A stretch of 64,000 nt of DNA, taken from positions 62,001 to 126,000 of the forward strand of contig JAANDG010000063.1 in NCBI GenBank assembly GCA_036852015.1. Direction: 5' to 3'. Positions 30,646 through 43,448 of the stretch are shown piece by piece. The notes under the pieces were generated by a model. The model searched no databases and was not told the origin of the DNA. It saw only the letters and a program-made list of their open reading frames with translations. The translations under genes were made by a program, and so were the position numbers. Numbering within the stretch: position 1 is the first letter of the stretch; every line of letters starts with the position of its first letter. Source of the DNA: Pelodera strongyloides. Its lineage: Eukaryota; Nematoda; Chromadorea; Rhabditida; Rhabditidae.

Positions 30646-33600
30646 TCTACAAATATTGAACGATTGAACCTGGTTGGTTAGGGAGGCCGAAAAATAACAA
30701 CAGGGTAATTCTTAAAAAAAAACGAAAATGGAGTAAACAAGAACAACCACATATACATTAAACACAATCACAAAATAAAACAAGAAATGAGCAATAGTAG
30801 ATCTATGAACGGCTTAACAATGGGTCCATTAATCTTTCTATAACTAAAGGAAGGTAAGATTGAGTTGGACATTCTTTTGAATTAGAGCAATGAGAAGAAA
30901 TGAACAATAGAAAGGGCACACGTCATTTGATAGTTTATAAACATTTAAACCAAACAACGCATCAAATATGTGATGGAAACCATTTGACTGTCATAGCAAC
31001 AGAACCGCAAAATGTAAGCAACGAAGATTAAAACAACAAACGATACCTGTAATTTGTATAGAATGTAATGAACGGCACAGACAAGACAATCAAATTTGGA
31101 TAACTTATGAAAGAGCGTTTTTTTGCCGACCGAGCAAATAGCGTCTGTTTGCCGTACGATGTGCACATAATTACGTGGAATTTTTTTTTTCAATTTGTCT
31201 AAAAAATAAAATGGTTTGGACGCAAAACCATGGGAGCGCGGAGAAGAATTTTTTTGCATGGAGTATGCCTTAACGCAATGGTGAAAACAATTGTAGGTAT
31301 TTATTGTTAGTGGGATTGAGCATTTACTATCGTGTTTAATTAAGCACAAATAAAGCAGGCACAAGACAAATAGAGCAATGGATGTTGCCCTTTGTAAATA
31401 TCATTTTTATCACAATTATATAAATGTCGACTTCTTTATCCCAAAAAGCAAATGCCATTGGCTGATTATTGAGAATAATTAATGCAAATAGTTAATTTCC
31501 CACAGGTGTCTTATAAAATGCGTAAAATTATTTGAGAATGCTAACAACAATACCAATACTATGATATTGTTGTGGTGAAAATAGGTTTCAGATTGTTGAA
31601 AAACTAGTAATTGTTTGCATGTATGTGTAAATTCTTATTGCTGTCAAACGACGTCGGCAAAAGACAATGTTATATATACAGACGCCTGAAAATCTCAATA
31701 TAATTAAAAGCTGAATATTAACCATACTAAACATGGCAAGCGAATTGATGCTTAAAAGAATTAACATTCGTTGGCATCTGCCTTATCGGAATATCTGATA
31801 GTGAGCGAAGCAATGAAAAAAGTTACTATTGCGGGGGAATCCTTTCTTCAGCTGGTCAATTATCTTGATTTATTTGTGAGCAACACTTTTGTTGCGCAAA
31901 ACAAGAACCAGTCGTCTTCCTTATGATAATAAAAGGGTATACTTACGGCAATTTTAAGTGTGAGCCTCGTTTATTTAGACGTGAATACATTCGGTAATTT
32001 GAGTTGTGTAAATGGGCAAAGCACTGTACAAAATGGAGCGTTTTAATCTCCCGAACGATCGAACGGAGGATTATAAACTGATGGTCTGTTACAGGTTTAA
32101 TGATTAGTTCAATACATACATGTTTGCGCGAAAGTTGGTAAATGTGCTCACATCTGAATGGAATACATATAATACCACTTTTCAATACTAACAAGGTCAA
32201 AACACACACACTTCTGATATGGTTCAATACAAAAAAAAATTATTTGTATTTATGCAGAAACACTTCTACACTGTGCGGTGAAGTGTCATAGTTCGGGGAT
32301 AAAAATTAGTTTCCGGTTTCACTAACTGACTCACCAAGAGTCGAAAAAAAGAGAGAATTTAATTGTGCAATGGTAGGAGATGTATGTAACTTGCAAGGTA
32401 GAATTAGATTGTAAAAGTAAGAAACTCGCTACAATTATGAATCACAAAAAAATTGTTCTAAATCTACAATAAATAAAGTAAGTGGGCTAATTTTAAATTA
32501 AATTTAAAAACAAATGACTCGCAAGTACAAACGCTACAGACCATAATCTGGAAAACAAACAGTTCATTGGGGCCAACTAAGTCGGACAGAAGTTCGTAGA
32601 AATAGCAACAATCGGAGTAAAAAGTGCAGGTGAACGGTTTTAATAGTTTCTGTTCTACAACGAATTTCCAACCGAAGTAGGTAAACAAACACGTTACTTG
32701 AGTTCACATAAAAGACAATATGATAATAGTAGAGCTTATACAATGATATGGTGATACAGGAACACAGAACAACATAAATATTGGCAGCTTCTTGAAAACG
32801 TCGACATACTTCTCTACAGTTGCCTGTCAGGCGGGACTGTTCTGTAATTAGCGGACATCTTGTAAGCCAGCTTGCGGACAAATCAAACAAAACCATGGGA
32901 ACGAACGCTCGCATCTCCTAGTGTTCGTACAGTGACCGTCTGATGTTTGCAGGTTGATTGTGACGTCACATGACATTTATTTAGGTATTCAATAATAAGA
33001 TATGTGTCAAATATTATGTGAAATGTGTCAAATATTATGTGAAAGACTGCAGGTTATACTGGGGTTGATATGTGGCTATAAATTCTGAAGAGTTTTACGT
33101 AGAAGAACACAAATAGTACAACATCAGATGACACTACAACATCCACACTCTATGCCATAAGCGATCAACTGGGATTATTTGTTGACGCCTGTGCGAATAG
33201 TGGGAAAACAAAAAAGTAAAGCATTCGGGTTGATAGTCTATGGATCTCTTGTCCTGGACCGAGGGTAGTGGGTTCGGGTCTGCCCCGAGAGAAGATTGAA
33301 GCTTTTGGCATAGCGAAGGGACTGGTTTGACCCGGGCGGTCAGACATCGACGCTGATTGCATAGTACAGAGACTGACGAGACTTAGAGAAAGAGAAGTGT
33401 GCCTGATATTGCATGCCAATGGAAGGGAGTGAGACACTAGTCTCGCAAGCAAAGAGGAGACTGGAGACCAGAAAATGCACCAGCACAAGCTCACAATTGT
33501 CTGCTGCACAAATCAATTGCAAAAGTAATTTATTACAAAAACAAACTTACAAATACACCTTATTTAACATTTTTGGATTCGTGAAAAAAATCAGTATTCC

Positions 33601-34769
33601 ACACCACGCTTGAAAGTTCACTAAATAAACCATTTGTAAGACACGAATGTTCTTTTAGTGTTAGAGACATTATCAAAAATTTAGTCGCTAGGTTACACGC
33701 GGTCGTTATTTAAAAAAGAGTGGTTGACAAAGACCGTAGTATATACATATGTAAATAGTAAGGGTTCCCTTATGAAAACCCTAATAAAATCCAGTCATGA
33801 CAAATGCAATAAAAATACGCTGTAAAAAAAATTCCATTTAGCCGTAGTTCTAGTGCATCTCAGTAAAGTTTATGTTTGCAGGCCCCTATTTGAACTAAAC
33901 TGTGAAGTAGAGTGCCGACAGACCCTTGAAAACGATTAATCTAAAAATGTGGAATAGAATGAATAATGGTTTCCGCACATGGGAGAACACGCAATCCTCT
34001 GTAGACCAATAAAGAAGATGAAGTGTTAAAAAGAGGAGGGGGAAAGAAAGAAGTTTATTTAAGAAATTCAAACCTTTTGGATGATTTCAGATTAAGATTT
34101 CACACATATTTGCATTACGTTTTTAAAATGTTATGTTGAACAGTAAAGGACTAATCATTGATAACACGCATAATAAGTATAAATTTTACATTTTATACAA
34201 TTAGAAATAATAACTATTGCATTATAAGTAGCATAATAAAATTGGTGAAAAAGACATTCACAGTCAGTTCAGTTGAAACAGATCGTGCGCAAAAAAAGTT
34301 ACAAATGACGAACAAGCATCCACACATGAATAATAATGGGTTTCCAGGGGAAGCAGCAAAAAGGGAAGTGAACCAAACATCAGCTCTTTTATAGAGATGT
34401 AATATTGAACACTTATGAAAAGGCGTGGGTCTTCAACTACAGATGAGTGCTTAATGAGTGCGCGGTTATGGGATAGAATATGGGCAAATTACTTAAATTA
34501 ATACTGAGTTGCGAGGTCTTCGTTTGCTTAACCAAGCGTGTTGTGTTCTACCCCAGACTTGGAGTGCCTAAGCATCCAAAACCACAGCGCTCTTTGGCTC
34601 TACTTTATATTCTGGGGGCACTGACTGTGCTCAGCTCATCGAATGTTTGTCACCCAAGAATTGGACGAAAGGCCGTATTTACGATTGGAACTCACAAAAA
34701 GAGCAGAGAATGACAAAAAATGTGTACTATTTTGTAAGCAAACGTCAAAGGAAGTTTAACTAAAAAACT
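30646..34769. other. Gene-free interval upstream of the Rab GAP gene
   Basis: About 4.1 kb of AT-rich sequence. It should hold the Rab GAP promoter; TTTGTAG at 30647-30652 on the minus strand may be its trans-splice acceptor. Open frames (30945-31364, 32564-32914 and 33165-33509, all minus) are shadows with no splice context or recognisable motif. Apart from a short tandem repeat at 33002-33043 I see nothing defined. Confidence 0.55.
33002..33043. repeat. Tandem duplication of a 21-bp unit
   Basis: Two perfect head-to-tail copies of a 21-base unit beginning ATGTGTCAAATATTATGTGA. No coding or regulatory role is visible. Confidence 0.85.
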
Positions 34770-35186
34770 TGTTAATCCCTGCCCAAGGATTAACCGTGAA
34801 GATACGACAATAGTTCAGCGTATAACCGTTTATTCAGAGGTAACGGCAGCCAAGAATATGAATGGCTTAGAGGGTTGACGGGGTGCACAGTTGCGGGGTC
34901 TTCCAGGCCAGCTCCAGAAGGGAGGAGGGGCACACCAGACCGAGCGGTAGTACGCGGCGTCGAGAGTACTGTCGTGGAGTACTGTAGCAGAGGTGGGGGG
35001 CCTGATCCCCAATACTAGGCCTGCAAGTAAGACAATGATTAGCGGGTGGGCGCGTGGCCCTTATATTCACTCTAGTGAGGTGCTAATCCAGCACTATTTA
35101 CATATAAGACGACTATAGCAAACTATCGTGTTACATAATATGATTCACAGTTGTGACGATCGTATATTATTACGAGAGTTACAACA
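34770..35186 (-). repeat. LTR copy (3' LTR in the minus orientation)
   Basis: Matches 36968-37377. The first 90 and last about 150 bases are essentially identical; differences and small indels cluster in the GC-rich middle (about 34860-35040). Confidence 0.85.
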
Positions 35187-36384
35187 CTCCCAACAAGTTT
35201 TTTTTGTGTCTGTGTTTCTAAGCACCGTTATTAGGGACTACTAGGGACGCCTGCCACGCGGGACTTTGGGGGAAGGTGCTAATTGGGCAAATAATAATGA
35301 ACTGAAATATTTCACTTTCTCCTTTCATCGTTGCTCATGTTTCGCCTTTATTTTTCGTTGTCTTCTCCTTCTCGGTGTACGATGAAGTCCTTTATAGATA
35401 TTGACTGGTACTTTGCAATTCTTCACATTGCTCAGTCGTATCAAGGAATTTCTAGAATAAAGTTTAATTATTTTACATTCAGAAAACGATTCTTTATTAC
35501 CGTAGATTGCAGTTACTTGTCTATTCCGCAGCGATAGTGTCCGTGGTACCATTTGGTTCCCACTTCCATGGTTACCCTGATAATCTTGACACCATGTAGA
35601 TTGGAGAGTCATCGTTATTTAACTAAAAACCTTTTTACTTCATTACTGTCATCGTGTATTAGGTCTCATTGATGATAAAAACAACTGTTGACCTGAATGC
35701 GAGTGTACATCACACAATCATAATTATGCACGTACGAGTTGTAGTGAACGTGCTCATTTCTCATTAGTATACATCTGCCGTAGCAATTTGTCTCCCTGTA
35801 AAATTCTCTTTTCTTTTTCCCGGGTTGTCCATGTTTTCGATCTGATGCGACTCCTGAATGACATTCTATTACTGTGTATTCTCATATTCATAGTTTGGAA
35901 GCTTCAGTCAAGACTCCTTTTTTAGTCCTGTTTTCTTCGACTTTTGGCATGCACATAATATTTGGACGTTGAAAGGCGTGTTCTTTAAAACGCCGTCTTA
36001 ATTCTCGCAATCTTCAGGTATTTGCATAATTGAGCCTGAAATGTCATAATGTCGTCGGGCTGAAACATTTCCTTTTTGTTTTCTAAAAATATAGAGAAGT
36101 TTAGCATAACATCATGCATTCCTGGAAATAGTAATATCGGTGAATTCTATCACTTATTTTTGTGATCAATGCCACTTCAGTAATAAGTGTTATGTTGTAA
36201 ACTCGCATAATTTACCACATTGGTGACTTCAAGCTGTCAATGATTATTATGGTTTCTGCTGCTCTAAACAACATGGTTATCATTTAGTCAATCAGTTACA
36301 TATTTAATTTCTACTTTCTACCAATTTCTGTCCGGAAAGAATTTTCTTATTTTTCTTAAAATTGCGTTTCACTTGTTTCGTATG

Positions 36385-36768
36385 TTAACATCGCCCATTG
36401 TTCTCTTCGGCGACCATTGTCTTATGGCCGAGAACCATATTCTCTTTATGAATTCGTTGTCCATCAGGTGGCTGTTTGCTATCGTCAACATCACTGTTCC
36501 TTTTCATATCTTCGAATCTGCACTTAAATTTATTATCACGTTCCAACTCCTCAATTTTCAACAACATTTCATCATTAATTTTCTTTCTATTTGGTACAAC
36601 ATTTAAAATATTTCCTTTCTTATTAAATAGTGATTTAGTTTTAGGCATGATTACTGCACTAATAAAGATAAACCTTTCAATTTCGAAAAATATGCCACTA
36701 TCTTCTACGGTAGATTCACGTGTAACATGATTTACCTGTGATCTCCACGTATTTAATATCATAGTCAT
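36385..36768 (-). CDS. Open frame after the LTR primer-binding site, unknown product
   Basis: A 127-codon minus-strand frame starting about 200 bases after the putative 5' LTR, the position expected for the first retroelement gene. The product is Lys/Asn/Glu-rich with a possible short helix (INDEMLLKIEELERDNKF). It has no zinc knuckle or recognisable gag motif. It may be a relic or chance frame. Confidence 0.3.
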   Translation of the reverse strand: MTMILNTWRSQVNHVTRESTVEDSGIFFEIERFIFISAVIMPKTKSLFNKKGNILNVVPNRKKINDEMLLKIEELERDNKFKCRFEDMKRNSDVDDSKQPPDGQRIHKENMVLGHKTMVAEENNGRC

Positions 36769-36967
36769 TATCTTAAAAATGAAAAATGGTTGGGTTCACC
36801 CGAATGGATCCCTAATCTTGGCCTCAACCCGGAGGGAGTCCGTCTTGGCAGAGATACGATACAACTCCTTGCCTAAGGGAATTGCACGGGGCGAACGGCT
36901 AAATCAGTGCAACGATGGATCGTTGAGTACTGTAAGCCTGAGTGCGAGTCTGGACGGTGCACCAACT

Positions 36968-37377
36968 GTTAATCCCTGCCCAAGGATTAACCGTGAAGAT
37001 ACGACAATAGTTCAGCGTATAACCGTTTATTCAGAGGTAACGGCAGCCAAGAATGTGTATGGCTTAGAGGGTCGACGGGTGTACAGTAGCGGGGTCTTCC
37101 CGGCCAGCTCCAATAGTGAGGAGGGGCGCACCAGACCGAGCGAAGTGTGAGGCGTCGGTAGCAGTCCTGTGACAGCAGCAGAGTGGGGGGCCTGATCCCC
37201 AATACTAGGCCTGGAAGTAATGCAAGTGATTAGCGGGTGGGCGCGTGGCCCTTATATTCACTCTAGTGAGGTGCTAATCCAGCACTATTTACATATAAGA
37301 CGACTATAGCAAACTATCGTGTTACATAATATGATTCACAGTTGTGACGATCGTATATTATTACGAGAGTTACAACA
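36968..37377 (-). repeat. LTR copy (5' LTR in the minus orientation)
   Basis: Partner of 34770-35186. Its outer edge at 37377 directly abuts the first base of the inverted repeat at 37378. Confidence 0.85.
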
Positions 37378-37910
37378 TTTCTGTAACTATTGTTTGCCAG
37401 TGTTCATTTGGCTTTTACATATTCTTTCTAAGAGGTTCAAATAAAAGCCATGTACCCTCCTGCTCCTACTTTATTCGTGCCTATGTAAGTGTTGCGATAT
37501 TTAAAGATCATTATAAAAAAAGTTTACCGTTTAATGCTAGAAAAAAAACGTTGCATTGCAGCAACTGCACCGTCTTTGTTCACAAGAAATGCACATGGAA
37601 TTGAGACAAAAGGATAGATTCAGACGTAAATCGTTTAACTGTAATTGATAGTGAGAGGAGGTAAGATGGGACTAATACGCGCAAAATGAGGGATAGGTTG
37701 AGCGAAGCGCGCTTCGATCCATATCTGGTAACGAGGGGAGAGTAAGAGAGACACACACAGACACAGACAGTCCGATCTAGAGAGGTCGAGTACTAGCACT
37801 TACATAGGCAGGAATAAAGTGGGAGCAGGAGGGCCTATGGCTTTTATTTGAACCTCTTAGACAGAATATGTAAAAGCCTAATGAACACTGGCAAACAATA
37901 GTTACAGAAA
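37378..37910. mobile_element. Foldback element with about 105-bp arms
   Basis: The left arm 37378-37485 (starts TTTCTGTAACTATTGTTTGC) is the reverse complement of the right arm 37803-37910 (ends GTTACAGAAA) with few mismatches. The spacer of about 320 bp has no gene. The structure fits a MITE or foldback transposon that could extrude a hairpin. Confidence 0.8.
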
Positions 37911-38524
37911 AAAAATCATCATTGCTTTTTTACCTTTGTTTTCTTTTATTCGTTAATCACAATTTTGACCTGTTTAGTTTTTTAGGCCCTAATTGTGTGC
38001 ACTGTGGTTGGGATTTATTTGACCAACGTACATTAATGCAGAACTGATGTATTGTAACAACATGCCTTTACAGGCAAAACAGAAAGGAGTTGAAAGTGAA
38101 AGCGATACTGAAAATCTTTGGAATCTCAATAAAAAAATTTAAACAAAAAATTGGGCACTGGATGGGGAAGATGTTCTCAGCGTTCGTTGAAGAGCGTCCG
38201 AATTGAATGGATAACCTAGTTTCCTCTGAAAGGATGTATTTTAGTCAACGCCTGTCACTTATAAGGCGGAACGTACCAAATGGGATAACGTAAGAAGCTA
38301 ATGCCTGTTTACCAGATGCAAGGACTAATGGTCCTTAGAAGGCGAAACTGGTTTCCAAGGCATTCGTTGTGTCATATTCTGATGGACTGTTAAGTAAAAT
38401 TACACTGCTTTTATCTTTCGTTTTTTACTGTTGTCTCAAATAGTCGAATATAGTACCGGGACGAAACACGAGCTTGCTTTCTGCGTGAAGAAACATCAAA
38501 TACGCCGCTCAGAAAAAGACCATC

Positions 38525-38596
38525 GGCTGAGTGGTCTAGTGGTATGATTCTCGCTTAGGGTGCGAGAGGTCCCGGGTTCAATCCCCGGCTCAGCCC
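38525..38596 (+). tRNA. tRNA-Pro (anticodon AGG)
   Basis: A 72-nt cloverleaf. The acceptor stem GGCTGAG pairs with CTCAGCC with discriminator C; box A is TGGTCTAGTGG; the anticodon stem CTCGC/GCGAG carries loop TTAGGGT, so the anticodon is AGG. The T arm has GGTTCAATCC (box B) with stem CCCGG/CCGGG. The sequence is very close to other animal tRNA-Pro(AGG) genes. No intron; CCA is not encoded. Confidence 0.96.
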
Positions 38597-38599
38597 GAA

Positions 38600-38604
38600 T
38601 TTTT
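38600..38604 (+). terminator. RNA polymerase III terminator of tRNA-Pro
   Basis: A run of five T residues, four bases after the tRNA 3' end. Confidence 0.75.
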
Positions 38605-39881
38605 GCTCAACTCTGTTTAATTCGCCAAACAAACACCGAACTCTACAATTTGGATTGGGATAAACAACAAATTGAGTTTTACCCAAAATTTGTTAATGGT
38701 GCAGAAAAAAAAGCATCTGTTGTTTCTTATGGTAAGGGTAATCATTTGGTTTTTATGTACACTGTGAATTATTGCGCATGTTCTTATTTGTGTTGTCTCA
38801 CTACCAATAAATTATAATTATTATTCATACACTCTGAAATTCAAAGAAATGTGATGTGGTGTAGATGTAATACCATTGTGAACTAAAATTCTAGAATACG
38901 AGAAGTCCGCGCTGCAATTGGGTTGTTGGCATCTGGCAAATCAAGACAAATTCAGCGCTCTCTTGGGAATTGGACAATTCAGACAGAAAAATGCTCTGCG
39001 ACCGACATCATGTCGACCCAATCAGTGATATGCGACATTCTTGTACCAGTTCTCAAGGGAAAACATGAATGGACAAGCGTACCATAGCAGTAATGTTTGT
39101 TGCACGTACTATTTGAAACATATATGAAATGTTCGAGGAGCAAGGAGTTATCTGAAACTATGAAGATTGACGTAGTATACACTTTTAATTGCCATAAGTG
39201 TATTCTATAAAATTTGATCATTCTCGCCTAACTGTCATTTGTATTTACACTTGTAAGAAAGGCGGAAAGAACATAAGCGAACAAGATTGAATTTCGGGAC
39301 TTTAGAACAAATCCTAATAGATTCGTAAAGAATAGAAGTCTCGTTTCGGAAATGTCCGTTCAGTTGTTTTTCTTGTGTGCCATCCGAGTGAGAGAAGGCC
39401 AATTAAGGCCATCGGCTGGGCTGAGAGAATCAGAGAACGAGAGAGAGATGAGCATAAATGATCATTAGACACCAATGAAACAACAATTCATTTCCGCATT
39501 CATAATTGTAATCTGGATCTTTAATTTTGTCAAGGGCCGACTCGCTTAATTATTTTACTGCTGACCAAATGCGTGCGAAAAGTGTTTGACACAGGTCCCG
39601 TCATGGAACTTATCCGAAATTGAAACATTTGGCAGTTAGTTTAAGCGCCATTGGAGATGCCCCGAGGAACTCACTTATTTGCACTTATTTGTATATTTTT
39701 ATTATTGCATTTGAGAGTACGCAAAGAAGACATAGAGAAAATAAACAAACTGTTTTTAAAGAAAGCTAGAAGTGACAACAAGGGTTAACTTCTTTTCCAC
39801 CAAAGGGTTATTTAGTCGAGAATAGTACTGGTTCTAGAACAATTTTTTATTATATTAGAGGATCCGTAAAGTGATCAGTTC
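38605..39881. other. Gene-free interval between tRNA-Pro and the P450 3' end
   Basis: AT-rich sequence with no gene seen. The plus-strand frame that overlaps the tRNA (38560-38817) is not credible because it reads through the tRNA. The last 40 bases carry the P450 3' UTR. Confidence 0.55.
39846..39851 (-). promoter_or_regulatory. Polyadenylation signal of the P450 gene
   Basis: AATAAA on the minus strand about 30 bases after the P450 stop codon. Confidence 0.6.
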
Positions 39882-42800
39882 TTATGCGTGTCTTTCCTTT
39901 ACTCTGCATTCGAATGGAGCAGCCATTACAGTGGTACCAAAGCTTTTCTTCATTGACGGTTTTTCATCACAGCTCACCTGAACATACGAACCGTAATAGA
40001 ATAACTAATAAGATGGTAGAACTATGAGCATTGTGCCAAATTTAACATAACCAAACTTGCACTCAGAATCAGTAAAACAACACACCTCAAAACTTTGCAT
40101 TATATTTGATAGGAAGAGGAACAGCTCCAGTCTTGCCAATCCCTCCCCGAGACATTGTCGTTTTCCAATAGAGAAGGGAATCAATTCGTCTACCTGTTTT
40201 GAAAGTTATTTCATATTTGCATTAACCAACCATAACAGTTAATGACCAAATATGTTTTATACGGTACATTCACATGTAGGGGAGCAAACTCATTTTAACT
40301 AACCTTCTTGAAAGTTCCATCTGCATTTAGGAATCGTGCTGGGTCAAATCTATATGGGTCCGGGAACGTCTAAACCAAAATTGAAGAAACAAGCAAAGAA
40401 CCCCGAATTGCTACTGGATACAACAGCAACCACACAACTAACTACTTCAAGCTTTATTATATCACAAAGAAAGCTTAAATATGAAATCAAACCTTCTCAT
40501 CGTAGAGGACACAGCTAATCTGTGGAACAACACAGGTTCCTTTAGGGATGGTGAATTCCCCAGCCTGTACATCTTCTTGAGGACAACGGAAGAGATTTTG
40601 TGGCAACAGATTGCAAAGACGTTGAATTTCCTGAACACTGATTATACTATAATAGAGACTTAGGAAAGCGTCATTGGAAGAAATAATTGCATATGAATAG
40701 ATCAAGGCTTGTTTGTCAAAATTTATCGCATGATTGGTGTTTTGCACATCTCTTACCCTATTTTTCGTTCGGCCGCCACAAAATCTACTCAAGGGATTGC
40801 TCATAATTTCTTGTAAATCATGTCAATAACTCACACAAACGGTTGCATTCATGTAATGGAGACTGTTTCTGTCGGCCTGGGTAACTTTTCTATCCGACTT
40901 GATGACGTCATCCAATTCTTCATGGATCTTCTTCTGAACTTCTGGATTGTTTAGAATATAGACGATTCCCCATGTCAACGTGTTTGACGTGGTCTCCATA
41001 CCTGGAAAGAGTTAGTAGTTTGCATTTAACTTTGATCATAGGAAAAGGCGAACGAAAAATCACCTCATTTACAAGAACTCGGAATGATTGCTTCATGGCG
41101 ACCAACTTTGACTCAACCAATTTTTTAAAGAAACAAAATACCGGCGATCCATAGGTCGAAAACAAGGTTCTCCAATTGTAGGTACCTAAAAGTTGGGCGG
41201 AGTACAGGCACAGATATTTGGTTATGGGGTTGCTAGCTCTTAAAACGTGTGTTCCTTCTTGGGAAGATGCACAATTCAGCCAAAAGCTGATTTCGAACAA
41301 ACGTTAGTAGAAGCATAAAAAAATCGAAACTGACGTGAATCCACCCTCCTCTGGGTCATCGAGGTGCTTACGCCGTTCCTTTAAGAAACTCTCGACAAAG
41401 TCGCTCGATTCCTAGATAATAACATACAGAAACAATTTGTTTCTTAGCTAAGATTACCAAGGACCACAAAAACAACACAACCACATCCAATCACAGAGCC
41501 TGGCTTACTTCCGATTCGAAATCAATATCGCTCTCTCGTAGTTTGATCTGCTTTTTGAAGTAGTCAAAGAGCACATCACGGGTGCGGAACAATCGCTCCC
41601 AAATTGCTGAAAACACACAGAATGGCACATTTTCAATGCTTCTATGAGAACGATATAGAACTCTCAAGCACATGTAGGCTTTACCCAATTTCTGGCACCA
41701 TGAAATGATTTCGGTATAATTGATAATAAATTAAGACGATGTTCGACTAACTTTTGAATCCCGGTACTGATCGGAGGAAAGGATAGTTGAATAATAAGAA
41801 GATGAATGGACTCGCAAATTCAGTCATTTGTTGCGTGACATGTTTCTTTATGTATGTAAACTCTTCCAAACGATCCTGCATGTTTAAGAAAATTACTGTG
41901 GCAACAATGTGAACCATATGGGTAAAATGTATGCATAGGTAGTACGACACTTTGAGTGAAATAAAAATACATAAACTCTATCCTTCCTACCTAAGGTCGC
42001 TACCGTTCCACAAACTAGCTTGTAGGCAGCCAATACAATACTGCTAATGAAATTAAATGTAAAATACCTCATCAAAGCGGTAGCCAAATAAGACAACGTT
42101 GATGACAGATCCGACTGCAATGTCAAATTGTCCCTGCATATTGGTTATCCTCTGTTCGTTTGTCAAACGCTCTAACAAAAAGTCGATTTCGGCTTGAACC
42201 TGAAAGGAGAGATTCACGTTTAGGAGTTACAGACGAAAATAACTTCCTTTGCACTTCTGAAAGCGTGCAGGACAATGAATTACAGGTCTACATGATATGT
42301 TAGTTGATCACAAATCTCAAATGCCAACCCGCTCCTCCATTAGATTCTTTCCCATTCCGAAGTCTCTGAGTGTGTGAAGTGCGAATCTTCTCTGATCTCT
42401 CCACAACTGACCGTTTCCGTCAATTATACCGTATTCTCCGCCTAAAACAAAAATTATAATTCAGGCTAACAAATATACGAAAGTTTGGACCTGCTGAAGG
42501 TTTTGTAAACTTACCCACATATGTATGTCAAAAAACTACGATTAGCTTGGTCTATGGCAATATGTTCAATTTTTTTTTTTTCGGAAGCCTCAACTTTAAT
42601 TCGGAAGCCTCAACTTTTAATTCGGAAGCCTCAACTTTAAAGCTCAGTTAAAGGGTCGGACTCACTTCACGTTCTTCAAAAGTTTGTTCTGATTTTTACG
42701 AATGTAAAAAAAATTTTGTCAAATGGGGTCCCAATATCAAATCGCAAGCTCAATTGCTCGTTTATATATGCTCATTTTTGTCGCAAGTCACGAACCTATA

Positions 42801-43410
42801 TGCTAGAGCGAGGTCACGAACGAATAGGCTGGGGTAATTAGAGAGAGCAATTAGAAAATTTACATATCCTGGGGAAAATTCACGGAGGCAATTGCCTCTG
42901 TCCGCACCTCCCCAGGACATGTCAAGACGCTCTTGTTTCAATTGCTCTCTCTCTCTCTCTACTCTATCTAGCCTATACTGTAAGGTTGGGGACTCGAGGC
43001 AAAAACGAGCATAACTAAACGAGCACTTAAGCTTGTGATTTGATACTAGAACCATATTTGTCTTTGAATTTTGTTTACATTTGATAAAAACAAGAACAAA
43101 CTAACGATCCTGAAGTGACCCACGATCCCTTAAAGGCACAGGCCCACGTAACAAAAAGTTTTCCGCATTTTTTCTGCGCAGAAAAAAAATTGGGGAAGAT
43201 ATTCGCGAAAGAAGATCCTTCGAAATGTACGGCACGTGTTCAATTCCCACCTCTGAATTTTTCTGTCATGTCACTAATCGGAAAACGGTATGCATATGAA
43301 TCGGCGTCCTTTATTATCGTTTCTTTGATCGATGGATAATCAGTCATTGTCACAACTGGGATTGGACCTGAAAACAAGAATTACTGGAGTATTCGATTTC
43401 TTTTTCTCTC

Positions 43411-43448
<38 letters not shown>

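Larger units (their letters stand above)
34770..37377 (-). mobile_element. Degenerate or non-autonomous LTR retroelement
   Basis: Two direct repeats of 417 bp (34770-35186) and 410 bp (36968-37377) are about 90% identical and flank 1.78 kb. Read on the minus strand each starts TGTTGTAACTC and ends GATTAACA, the TG...CA form of LTRs. Two bases after the minus-strand 5' LTR is TGGTGCACCGTCCAGAC, which fits a tRNA primer-binding site (TGG pairs with CCA). An A-run and GGGAG before the 3' LTR could be a weak polypurine tract. Inside I see only one modest open frame and no reverse transcriptase, protease or integrase motifs, so the element looks internally deleted or non-autonomous. I found no 4-6 bp target duplication. 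Confidence 0.75.

Noticed and set aside
33240..33310. tRNA-like stretch with GGGTTCGGGTCTGCCCC
   Set aside because: Resembles a B box but no cloverleaf or A box at the right distance could be built.
38560..38817. Plus-strand open frame of 85 codons
   Set aside because: It begins inside tRNA-Pro; the remaining AT-rich codons match no family.
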